A DNA stretch of 27,064 bases, from assembly GCA_016710265.1 (NCBI GenBank), contig JADJJL010000005.1:1-27064 (forward strand). Reading direction: 5' to 3'. Below the pieces are notes generated by a model, which made no database searches, had not been told where the DNA came from, and saw nothing but the letters and a program-made list of their open reading frames with translations. Of this stretch, positions 15,072 through 24,300 are shown one piece after another; positions within the stretch are counted from its first letter, which is position 1; every line of letters begins with the position of its first letter. The translations under genes were made by a program, and so were the position numbers. Origin of the DNA: Saprospiraceae bacterium. Its GTDB lineage: Bacteria > Bacteroidota > Bacteroidia > Chitinophagales > Saprospiraceae.

Positions 15072-16277
15072 ATGAAAATTCAATGGATTGGTTTCACTCT
15101 GATGGCGTTCTTTACGATTGTTTTGGGAGCTCAACCCAGCTATCAGGGCATTATGACCGATGTCATTTATTTGGCATCAGATGATCTGGAAGGCAGATGC
15201 ACAGGGACTCGAGGAGAAGAATTGGCGGCAGATTATATTATATACCGCATGAAAAAGATTGGTTTAAAGCCAAAAGGCCAAAAAGAATGGCTTCATAGCT
15301 TTAGTTTTAGTTCCAATCCTCATGACAAGGCCAATCTTGATAAGACTGGAAACAACGTGGTTGGTTTTTTAGACAAAAAATCTAAAAACACCATTGTGAT
15401 TGGTGCTCATTACGATCATCTTGGGCATGGTGAAGTTGGATCTTTGGCACCGAATGACCACAGTATCCACAATGGTGCTGATGACAATGCGAGTGGAGTG
15501 GCTTGTATGCTTTGGTTGGCTGAACAATTGGCTACCAATAAAAAATTTAAAACCAATGTCCTGTTTATCGCTTTCTCAGGGGAAGAATATGGACTGTTTG
15601 GTTCAAAATCTTTTGTGGATAAGCCAAGCATTGCACTTAACCAGATCAAAGCAATGATCAATATGGATATGGTAGGTCGCTTGAATCAGGAAAAAGTACT
15701 AGCCATTAGCGGATCTGGAACTTCCAAAGAATGGAATTCAATTCTTGAAAAAACCAAGCCACAAGGATTTAAATTTAATTATTCTGAAGGAGGAATAGGC
15801 CCTTCTGATCATACTTCTTTTTATTTGAAGGATATTCCTGTTTTACATTTTTTTACCGGACAACATCTGGACTATCACAAACCCTCTGATGACAGTCCTT
15901 TGGTCAACTATTTGGGTATAGAAGAAGTCTCAAAAATTATTCATCAGATCGTATTGGAATTGGACAAGACAAAACTCACTTTCCAAAAAACCAAAGATGA
16001 AAACAAGGACCAGGCAGTTAGTTTTAAAGTAACGATGGGTCTAATGCCCGACTATGTGTTTAGTGGAGAAGGAATGAGAGTAGATGCGGTTTTTGACAAT
16101 CGTCCGGCGGCTGCTGCAGGTATGAAAAACGGAGATGTTATTCTTCAGATAGGTGAATCATCGATCAAAGATGTCTACGAATATATGAAGGTGTTAAATA
16201 AATTTGAAAAAGGACAAGAAACCGATGTGACGGTCTTGCGTGGCACTGAACGAGTAATCCTAAAAGTTAAATTTTAG
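15072..16277 (+). CDS. M28-family zinc aminopeptidase-like protein with C-terminal PDZ domain, exported
   Basis: The start may be 15060 (MIKNMKIQW) or 15072; the latter gives the more usual signal peptide (MKIQWIGFTLMAFFTIVLGAQ). Numbering here is from 15060. All five zinc ligands of M28 peptidases are visible: His117 in GAHYDH, the bridging Asp141 in GADDN, Glu176 with catalytic Glu175 in SGEE, Asp203 in NMDM, and His273 in DYHKPSDD. A C-terminal PDZ domain (about 320-405: GMRVDAVFDNRPAAAAGMKN, GDVILQIG) is typical of the Bacteroidota members. No PA domain and no type IX C-terminal signal is seen, so it probably acts in the periplasm on small peptides released from larger proteins. Its stop overlaps the convergent pyrD stop. 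The short divergent spacer to the GH2 gene shows no TAnnTTTG box. Confidence 0.94.
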   Translation: MKIQWIGFTLMAFFTIVLGAQPSYQGIMTDVIYLASDDLEGRCTGTRGEELAADYIIYRMKKIGLKPKGQKEWLHSFSFSSNPHDKANLDKTGNNVVGFLDKKSKNTIVIGAHYDHLGHGEVGSLAPNDHSIHNGADDNASGVACMLWLAEQLATNKKFKTNVLFIAFSGEEYGLFGSKSFVDKPSIALNQIKAMINMDMVGRLNQEKVLAISGSGTSKEWNSILEKTKPQGFKFNYSEGGIGPSDHTSFYLKDIPVLHFFTGQHLDYHKPSDDSPLVNYLGIEEVSKIIHQIVLELDKTKLTFQKTKDENKDQAVSFKVTMGLMPDYVFSGEGMRVDAVFDNRPAAAAGMKNGDVILQIGESSIKDVYEYMKVLNKFEKGQETDVTVLRGTERVILKVKF

Positions 16278-17325
16278 TTTCGTTTGTCGCTTAAAGAAAG
16301 TTCTTTTTTAATATTTTTAATCATCCAGGGACCTTCAAATATCATACCTGAATAAATTTGAATTAAGTCTGCACCAAGTTGAATTTTTTCAATTGCAGCC
16401 TTGGAATTATTTATTCCACCTACACCAATTAAACTCAATTTTGAATTTGATTCTTTAACCCATTGGAGTACTTCATTGGAAAAATTTTGAATGGCTAAAC
16501 CACTTAATCCACCTGCTTCCTTGGACTGTTCCTTTTCTTTTAAAAATTCGGGTCGACGAATGGTGGTATTTGTTAAAATCAAGCCTTGAATGCCTGTTAG
16601 TGTAGCGGCTTCGATGACATCTTTTACCTGATCTCTACTTAGATCAGGTGCTATTTTTAAATAAATTGGCTTTTGATTTTTGTGTTTTTTATTTTCAAGT
16701 TGCAAACGCGACAATAAATCCATCAATGGTTCTTTGTCTTGTAATGATCTTAAGTTGGCGGTGTTGGGAGAAGAAACATTAATCGCAAAATAATCGACGT
16801 GTTCATGAAGTGCTCTAAAGCAAATCAGATAATCTTCACTGCCTGATCATTTGGTGTGTTTTTATTTTTACCAATATTTCCACCAATGATTATTTTTTTA
16901 TGGGGTTTAAATAATTCAAGTTTTTTAACGATCGCTTCTACGCCTCCGTTGTTAAAACCCATCCGATTAATAATGGAGGCATCCTTGATCAATCTAAAAA
17001 GTCTAGGCTTGTCATTTCCAGATTGAGCTTTAGGAGTCACTGTGCCCACTTCCACAAATCCAAATCCAAGAGTTTGTAATGCTCTTAGCCATCTTCCATC
17101 TTTGTCAAACCCGGCTGCAAGCCCTACTGGATTGGAGAAATCCATTCCATCGACTTTACATAACAAATTCTTATGTTCATATTGAAAAGACTTGGTCAGG
17201 AAGTATGAAACTATAGGAATTTTAAGCCCAAAATTCAACAAATTCATACTTAAATAATGTGCTGTTTCCGGATCAAAGAGGAAGAAAAATCTTTTTAAAA
17301 GGTACCAAAACATAGTTTGCATCAA
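16274..17325 (-). CDS. pyrD: Dihydroorotate dehydrogenase, class 2 (quinone-linked), with one frameshift
   Basis: Fourth step of de novo pyrimidine synthesis: dihydroorotate to orotate with FMN, electrons passed to quinone at the inner membrane. The N-terminal helical membrane-associating part (MFWYLLKRFFFLFDPETAHYLS) and the catalytic serine in INVSSPNT, instead of cysteine, mark class 2. Other motifs: NPVGLAAGFDKDG, GFGFVEVGTVTP, INRMGFNN, GGNIGKN, LTNTT and LIGVGGINNSKAA (FMN phosphate site). The 5' part (16825-17325) ends at a TGA after QAVKII; one missing base at about 16830-16845 restores ...DYLICFRALHEHVDYFAINVSS into the second part. Every motif on both sides is intact, so the break is recent or a consensus error. 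It lies four bases after the MBL-fold hydrolase gene, so the two are probably cotranscribed. Confidence 0.92.
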
Positions 17326-17329
17326 TTAT

Positions 17330-17965
17330 TCAATGAAGAAATGGATTTGACAACTTTTCCTGTCCGATATTGGTGATGCCTCCGTGTCCTGAATAAACTT
17401 TGGTGGAATTCGGTAAAGTCATCAGTTCTGACTTAATTGATTTTATTAAAGTATCATAATCACCTCCCGGCAAATCAGTGCGTCCGATACTTCCTTCAAA
17501 AAGTGCGTCTCCAGAAAATACCACCCCATGGTCCGGAGCAAAATAGCTCACGCTACCGGGGCTATGACCCGGAGTAAATAGTACATCAAATTGAATACCT
17601 CCAATCATTCTATTTTTCCCTTCTTCCATATCTATCATTGGGGTCGGATATTTAAAAATCTTAATTCCATACATCTGGCTCACCTGTGCGGCAGATTGAT
17701 AGACCAACAACTCTTTTGGGTGTAATCGGGGTGAAATACCCCATTTCTGATGTAAAAATTCCAAGCCAAATACATGGTCTATATGGGCGTGAGTAAGAAT
17801 TATTTCGCTGATAATTAACTTATTATCTTCAATAAACGCAATACATTCCGCATTCTCTTCAGTCGTATAAAAACCAGGATCAATCAAGACCGCTTTAGTA
17901 GGGTCATCCCAAAAAATATAGCTGTTTTCAGAAAAAGGATTGACAACAAAACAGTGTATATTCAT
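17330..17965 (-). CDS. Metallo-beta-lactamase-fold hydrolase, glyoxalase II-like
   Basis: The product is 211 residues, a compact single-domain MBL protein. Metal ligands: THAHIDH (His59, His61, Asp63, His64), His134 in TPGHSPGS, Asp153 in SGDALF, and His194 in SGHGG. The GRTDLPGGD loop is typical of the small YcbL-like glyoxalase II subgroup, which hydrolyses thioesters such as S-lactoylglutathione or related substrates; the true substrate here is unknown. It has no signal peptide, so it is cytoplasmic. It is the first gene of a two-gene unit with pyrD, four bases apart. Its start codon is only 25 bases from the divergent TolB-like gene, so promoters for one or both must lie in or over the other's coding sequence. 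Confidence 0.94.
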   Translation of the reverse strand: MNIHCFVVNPFSENSYIFWDDPTKAVLIDPGFYTTEENAECIAFIEDNKLIISEIILTHAHIDHVFGLEFLHQKWGISPRLHPKELLVYQSAAQVSQMYGIKIFKYPTPMIDMEEGKNRMIGGIQFDVLFTPGHSPGSVSYFAPDHGVVFSGDALFEGSIGRTDLPGGDYDTLIKSIKSELMTLPNSTKVYSGHGGITNIGQEKLSNPFLH

Positions 17966-17990
17966 AATTCGTTATAATTTGTGCAAAATA

Positions 17991-20900
17991 ATGGAATTCC
18001 GAACGATTCATACCAGTTTATTTACAGCTTTAATGGGCTTCTTTCTCTTTTTTGACTGCAATGCACAGCACGCTCAAGAAAAATTTGGCAAAAACAAAAT
18101 CCAATACAACACCGATCAAAAAGATTGGTGGATTTATGAAACCACCAACTTTGTGTATTATTGGTATGGTAAAGGAAGAAATTTTTCTCATTTTCTGATC
18201 AACATGGCAGAAGAAGAAAACCAAAATGTACTTAACCTATTTGAATATCATCCAAAAGAAAAAATTGAACTAGTCATATTTTCAGATTTATCAGATTTAC
18301 AACAAACCAATATTGATTTAAGTCACACTTGGACTCCTAGCTTGTGGAATTTGGACCCGAAAATAAAAGGGCAGAAAATACTTATTTACTTCAATGGAAA
18401 TCACGAACACGCGGTAAAAATGTTGCGCAAAGGATTGGTGCAAGTTTACTTTAATTCTATGTTCTCTGGGACCAATTTCCAAGAAGTTATTCAAAAGGTG
18501 ATCAGTTATAAACTTCCACCTTGGTTTGAAACAGGATTAATAGAATATCTCGGAGAAGGTTGGACTGAAAGGGATCAAAGGGTGCTTGATGGACTTTGGA
18601 AAAAACGAAACAAATTTAAAACTTTCAGCAAGAAAAATCCTGTGTTGGCAGGAAAGTCTTTTTGGAATTATGTATTTATTAAATATGGTGATAAGACCTT
18701 GTCCAATTGGCTTTATCTAATTCGCATCCAAAAAGATTTGAATCAAGCGACCAGAATGGTGTTTCAGATTGAACTCAAAGAATTGATGGAAGAATGGAGA
18801 ATGTGGTACAAACGCCAGTTGGATGAACTTTCTTTAGAAAAACTTGAAGTTAAAAAAATACGCCTTAAAAAAGAAGAGTCTATTTTGGATGCTAGTTATT
18901 CCAAAGTGTATCAATCTTGGGTGATGGTGACCGATCAAAACAATCGGAAGAGAATTAGATTGTATGATAACAATTTAAAGTTCAATAAAACCATATATCG
19001 ATCAGGACATCGCAATAAGATCAATATTCCTGACCATAACTATCCCATTTATGTTGAAAATGACCTTGAGAAAATATCCATTGTGGTCAATGAAGAAAAG
19101 AATAGAATTCAACTAAAAATTACTGATCATTTAAAAGGTACGGTAGAAAAAACCTATCTGCCTGATGATATTTTTGCTGTTTATGATTTAGTCATCATGG
19201 ACCGCAATCAATTGATTTTTTCCGGATCAAACAATGGATTTTCAGATTTATTTATTTACAAATTAAAATCTAGAAGTTACCAAAAATTAACGGATGATAT
19301 TTTTGACGAAACTGACTTGCAGTTGGCTGAAGAAAATGGAGTCCGACAGCTTTATTTTTTATCCAATAGATTGGATAATATCCAAGGCAAAGCAAAACTC
19401 GACAGTATTCTCCCCATTGAGTCGTCATCCATATTTAAAATGGATGTCCAAAATCCAACTGATGTTCGTAGAGTTGAAAATCCATTGCCCGGTAGTACCC
19501 TGGAGAGTTTTACGAGAATGCAAAATGAATACTATTTCCTCAAAGGAATTCATTCAGAAGGTTCAATGCATTATTATTCAGATAAAAACAGAAAGTATGA
19601 TTTATCGCATCCACTATTAGAACGAATTTCTTCGGCACCAAATATTCCTTATGCACTTAGCATTTATAAAAATGTGAAATCACGATACCAGGCAGAAGTA
19701 TCCACTCTGGAAGAAAAGAAAAAGAATGCAATTGAATTAAATCTTGGCGAACCTCTACTTTTAGAAGATAGTCTAAATGCGACGATGCAAGATACAATTT
19801 CCATCATACCAAAAGAAAAATTCCAATCAGCTTTTGGAGATCCTCCCAATGTACTGGAAATTATTCAAAATGGATTTAAACCAAAAAACATAGCATACAA
19901 ATCAATTAGTGAAGGAATTCAAAAAAGAAAAATAAAAAATTATAAACTGGAGCATGTATTTAATCCTAATCAATCTATAGCTTACAGAGATCGTTTTCAA
20001 ATTGAAGAAACTTCTGCCAACCTCAACAACGATCTATTGTTTGGTGGCTTAAATACTTTTGCCGGTTTCAATCAAAATTTTGCTCCACCCAATTTGGGCT
20101 TACTTTTTAAAATACGTGTGCGCGATATTTTTGAAAATTATCATGTAGAAGGAGGATTGAGAATTCCAACCAGTCTTTCAGGGAGCGAGGCTTATCTACT
20201 TTTTGAAAATGATAAAAAGAGGTTTGACCATATATATGCAATATACCGTAAATCAAGCCACGAGCAAATTCCGGTGACTAATTTTCAAAGTTATAAACAA
20301 ACAACCAATACTGTTTTATTTAACTATCAATTGCTATATGCTTTAGATCCTTATAAAAGTATACGACTAAACAATACATTGAGAAATGACCACTTGTTTT
20401 TAAGAGGCACTGATCTGACCAGCTTAGATAGCAGTGGAAGCCATGTGCAAAGTCTTGGGATGCGTTTAGAATTTGTGTTTGACGATGTTTTAGATTTAGG
20501 TATAAATTTAAAACAAGGTAGTCAGGTAAAGATTTTCTTTGAAACCATGAAAAGATTTAGGCTGGAGAAAAAAGAAAATTGGAATTTTAGAGCAGAGAAT
20601 GGTTTACTTCATATTGCAGGATTTGATGCAAGGCATCATATCCCTGTATTAAGACATTCTGTTTTTTCCAACCGTCTTTATTTTAGTTCTTCTTTTGGTG
20701 GTCTAAGAATGTTAAATCATCTGGGTGGTACCGAAAACTGGCTAATTCCACAATATGGCACGGAAGGAGGAACAGGTTCTATACTTAATTACACTTTTTC
20801 CCAGCAAGTTACAGAGGTAAGAGGCTTTCCTATTGGGGCCAGAAGAGGGAGTTCTGCGATGGTATTTAGTTCAGAATTACGGATACCATTCTTTCATTAT

Positions 20901-21209
20901 ATTTTGAATCAAAGCTGGAGAAATAGTTTTTTAAGAAACTTACAGTTGATTGGATTTTTAGATGCCGGTATGGCTTGGAACGGATTTCTGCCCAATTTAT
21001 CCAAAGCAGAAATTGTGGAACAAACTTTAGAAAATCCTGCTGTCATTGTAGACATTAAATATAGACGAAACCCAATCATCAGTGCAACAGGTATAGGCGT
21101 GAGAAGTGCTTTATTTGGATATTTTATTCGCGCTGATTATGGATGGCCTTTTGATATTTCTGGTTTTGGAAAACCGATTTTTCATTTGTCGTTGGGATTG
21201 GATTTCTAG
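17991..21209 (+). CDS. TolB-like outer-membrane protein: peptidase-like N-domain, propeller, C-terminal beta-barrel
   Basis: The product is 1072 residues from the ATG at 17991, chosen because it begins a signal peptide (MEFRTIHTSLFTALMGFFLF, cut near NAQ); an upstream in-frame start at 17940 adds non-family residues and overlaps the MBL gene. Three parts: (1) residues 30-290, like the gluzincin peptidase-MA fold (FVYYWYGKGRNF, LPPWFETGLIEYLGEGW), but the HExxH helix reads RKGLVQVYF, so the zinc site is absent; (2) a TolB/PD40-type beta-propeller (about 300-600; DDIFDETDLQLAEENG, LYFLSNR); (3) from about 690 a barrel with alternating strands ending in Phe (HLSLGLDF), the signature for Bam-dependent outer-membrane insertion. 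Bacteroidota genomes annotate such proteins as translocation protein TolB, though the architecture differs from true TolB. Function unknown; convergent with sprA. Confidence 0.8.
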   Translation: MEFRTIHTSLFTALMGFFLFFDCNAQHAQEKFGKNKIQYNTDQKDWWIYETTNFVYYWYGKGRNFSHFLINMAEEENQNVLNLFEYHPKEKIELVIFSDLSDLQQTNIDLSHTWTPSLWNLDPKIKGQKILIYFNGNHEHAVKMLRKGLVQVYFNSMFSGTNFQEVIQKVISYKLPPWFETGLIEYLGEGWTERDQRVLDGLWKKRNKFKTFSKKNPVLAGKSFWNYVFIKYGDKTLSNWLYLIRIQKDLNQATRMVFQIELKELMEEWRMWYKRQLDELSLEKLEVKKIRLKKEESILDASYSKVYQSWVMVTDQNNRKRIRLYDNNLKFNKTIYRSGHRNKINIPDHNYPIYVENDLEKISIVVNEEKNRIQLKITDHLKGTVEKTYLPDDIFAVYDLVIMDRNQLIFSGSNNGFSDLFIYKLKSRSYQKLTDDIFDETDLQLAEENGVRQLYFLSNRLDNIQGKAKLDSILPIESSSIFKMDVQNPTDVRRVENPLPGSTLESFTRMQNEYYFLKGIHSEGSMHYYSDKNRKYDLSHPLLERISSAPNIPYALSIYKNVKSRYQAEVSTLEEKKKNAIELNLGEPLLLEDSLNATMQDTISIIPKEKFQSAFGDPPNVLEIIQNGFKPKNIAYKSISEGIQKRKIKNYKLEHVFNPNQSIAYRDRFQIEETSANLNNDLLFGGLNTFAGFNQNFAPPNLGLLFKIRVRDIFENYHVEGGLRIPTSLSGSEAYLLFENDKKRFDHIYAIYRKSSHEQIPVTNFQSYKQTTNTVLFNYQLLYALDPYKSIRLNNTLRNDHLFLRGTDLTSLDSSGSHVQSLGMRLEFVFDDVLDLGINLKQGSQVKIFFETMKRFRLEKKENWNFRAENGLLHIAGFDARHHIPVLRHSVFSNRLYFSSSFGGLRMLNHLGGTENWLIPQYGTEGGTGSILNYTFSQQVTEVRGFPIGARRGSSAMVFSSELRIPFFHYILNQSWRNSFLRNLQLIGFLDAGMAWNGFLPNLSKAEIVEQTLENPAVIVDIKYRRNPIISATGIGVRSALFGYFIRADYGWPFDISGFGKPIFHLSLGLDF

Positions 21210-21244
21210 GAAACTTAATCCTACTTAAGGATCTAGTTAACCAT

Positions 21245-21261
21245 TAAAAGTTAGACTTTTA
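21245..21261. terminator. Possible weak bidirectional terminator hairpin
   Basis: TAAAAGT-TAG-ACTTTTA between the convergent TolB-like and sprA genes. The stem is AT-rich and short, and an earlier ATCCT-ACTTA-AGGAT (21219-21233) stem lacks a T-tract. Placement favours a terminator; strength is doubtful. Confidence 0.3.
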
Positions 21262-21332
21262 CTTTGGTTTTAAGTTCCTAAAATAAATACAACTAGGCCA
21301 ATCCTTATTGTACTTGTTGGTAAAATAAATTG

Positions 21333-24300
21333 CTAGTTCAATAGGAATTGCAAAGTCAATCCTCCATTTAATCTCACAAATGTAAAAGAGCTTTGGGTAT
21401 AAGGAATTGTCTTATTGTAATCTACAAAGAATCTGACGTTGAGGCTCTTATTGATATTGTATCTAACAGAAGGTGTAAAACTAAATACCTTAGATCCCTG
21501 GGCTGGTTGACTTGGAATATTTTCATCCAGACGAATCACCTTGGTGATATTGTCAGTGATTCCAAAATCCACTGTAATCTGAAGATCATTGCCCTTTGGT
21601 TTGGTTGCTGCTGCTGCCGCAGGATCTTCTTCTTTTTTCTTCTTCTTTTTGCCGGAGAATTTAATTTTTGGAACTTTTGGCACACCCGGAAGCCAAGACA
21701 AATAAAGATTCTTGATGATATATCCAAATTTAAAAGTCAACTGACTGGCTGTTCTATCTTCCAATTGTCCATCCAGAGCCATTCGCAGAGAGAGATTTCT
21801 GCTTTTATTATAATCAAAACCAAGTTCAATATTGTTTTTGGTCTTAATGTTTACTCCAATCAATGGACTAAAATTTTCATTGGTCGTTACATCAGGAATT
21901 TCATAAAACGAAAAATAAGAAGTCGTAAATGTGGTGTCTTGTTTTCTCCGAATAGGTGCTCCATTTTGCTCTTCATAACCCAAATTGGTTTTGTAGCTAC
22001 TCATGGTTAAAGTATTCTTGTAAGCATGTCTGATAGAAAAATCCGAAAAGATTTCTTTAAATCCATCTAATCTAGCCAAGCCATTGTAATTAATTTGCCA
22101 ATTGGGTAATGGCAATGTTTTAAATACATCCAAGCCTGAAGAATTGGGATTTTTATTAGAATAAGTCGCTAAAAATGCCGGCAGGACTACGTCTTGATGA
22201 TCTCCTAAAAATCCATCCACATAATCAGGATTTAATACACTGCGCTGACTTATACCATAACGTGCGCCTACTCTTTGCGAAATCACTTTTCTGTTTTCAG
22301 AAAACTCATTAAAAAGTTCATCGATGTCTCTAAAAAACAAGGTCTGAAGTGATACATATGAAATGGAAAACTGACCTGTTTCAAATGGAGCAAAATGTTG
22401 GAAATCCATTCGGTTGGTACCGATCACTGAATCAAATTTAAAAACCTTATCAAAATTATTGGTGTAGCTCCGATCAAAATTCAAATCAATGTTTAAATTT
22501 TTCACGACCTCGAGTCTCATTTTAACACCAGCAATATTGTTGTGTTTTTTAATCATCTGGTTGTTGAAATAAATATTGTCTGTAATCCAACCATTGTCTG
22601 CCGCATTATCGAGATAAGCTCCAGGTGAAAAATTGGGTTGTCCTCCAAAAACATACGCCCAACCCGGTGCACTGAAATTTTTGTTAAGGCCAAATAATTC
22701 AGGACGCTGTGTAAAACCTGGAATGGTACTCCCGTTGTTTTCAGTATAATTAAACTGAATTCTTCGCACCGACATCAAAGGTCTGATCAATATTTTCTCG
22801 GCCAAACTTGGGATACGATTTGAAGCTTTTTGTTTTTCTTTATTTTTGGGATCTGGTTTCTCTGGTTTTTTGGGATCCGGTCTACCAGGAGTTGGTCTAC
22901 CTCTTTGTTGTACATTGTCCCCATTAATTTTTCGCAGATAGGATGATTTGTTATATAAAGTCTGTAAATTAATTTCACCACTTAAAATGATGGCCTGATC
23001 ATTGGATATGACACTCCCCAAAGTGTCGATGGTACCCAGTGAACCAGAAGCCCAGTTAAAGCTTGCATTGTATTGTATGCGGGCCTGAAGAAAATCCATA
23101 TATGGAATTAATCTCGTCGGAAGATTATAACTGACCGCCACATTTTGTCTAAAATCCCTTGTTCGACCAAATTCTCCAAGATTTTTTAACACATACGGTC
23201 TTTTTTCAGATCGTTCTACCAACGCCGAAGTACGAGGATCCACATGACCCTGTCTCAACGGGTTGTAAGTAATTTCATCTACGACCGCTTCAGTCTGTGC
23301 AGCATAATTTATCTTAATCGATTTAGTTAAATCCCAGTTTACATTGTAATCTCTAAACCAGGCAAATTTAACACTTTCCCAGGTCGCATATTTTGGAGCA
23401 GCAAAACGATAAACCCGATTAGAAAATCTGCGATCAAGGTTATTTCTGATGGCAATGGTATTGGGAATCAGGTTAAAATTAAATTGCGAAATAAATTTTA
23501 GATTATTGTTTTTTATGCTTTTAAATGGTTCGATGGAAAGCGGTGTCATCGTATAGGAATAATCCAAACTGCCTTTTTTATTTTCTTCTTTGTCCTCTGC
23601 TACGATGGGATTAATTTTATTGGTTGAGGATTGACCATAACTCAATGCAAAATTTTCTATATGCCAAGGCATTGGCTTTCCAGCTCCGGTTCTGTTTTTT
23701 CGAACATTGTTAAATGCAAATCCACTGATACTCGTTTGATCAATGGCTCTTTCTCGAATACTATCTCGTTCTTGACTATTTCTTGCTTGAGCCAGCTTGT
23801 CAGCTACTTTCACATCGAGATCATTGGGATCATATTCGGGCGTTCTTGTTGAATTGGAAAATTGAGCACTAAAAGGAACCGCAATGTTCCATTTTGGAGG
23901 AAGAAATTTTCCCAATTCAAGCGTAGTGGTTGCATCAATCTGAGTGATCTTTTCCAAAGATCGATCCAGAAGTCTTTGGTCCACTGATCCATATCCTATG
24001 GAAGTGTAAGAACCCGCCAAACTCAGGTTTCCTAAATCTGCGAGCGTTACTTCCGCTCGTGCCAAGGCAGCATATCCTGCCCGATCTTCAAGCCCTGTCA
24101 ACCTTAATTCATTGGCCCAAATTTCATAGGAGCTAATGGTTTGATTGGTATTGTTTTTCATACCTATCATAATTCCTCGCACCAAAGCCACATTTGGATT
24201 TCCAAAAATTTTGACTTTATTTTCAGGTTTTTCAGGATCAAATGCTTCAAATAGTTGAGAATAAGAAATGTTGTTTAAGTTTCTTTGATTTTTTAAATCA

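Noticed and set aside
17970..17982. TATAAT/TAATTTG as a promoter for the TolB-like gene
   Set aside because: The spacing does not fit TAnnTTTG (one base short), and the TATAAT form is not the main Bacteroidota promoter.
21393..22010. 205-codon plus-strand open frame
   Set aside because: Antisense to the SprA barrel region, with no signal, domain or sensible start context.
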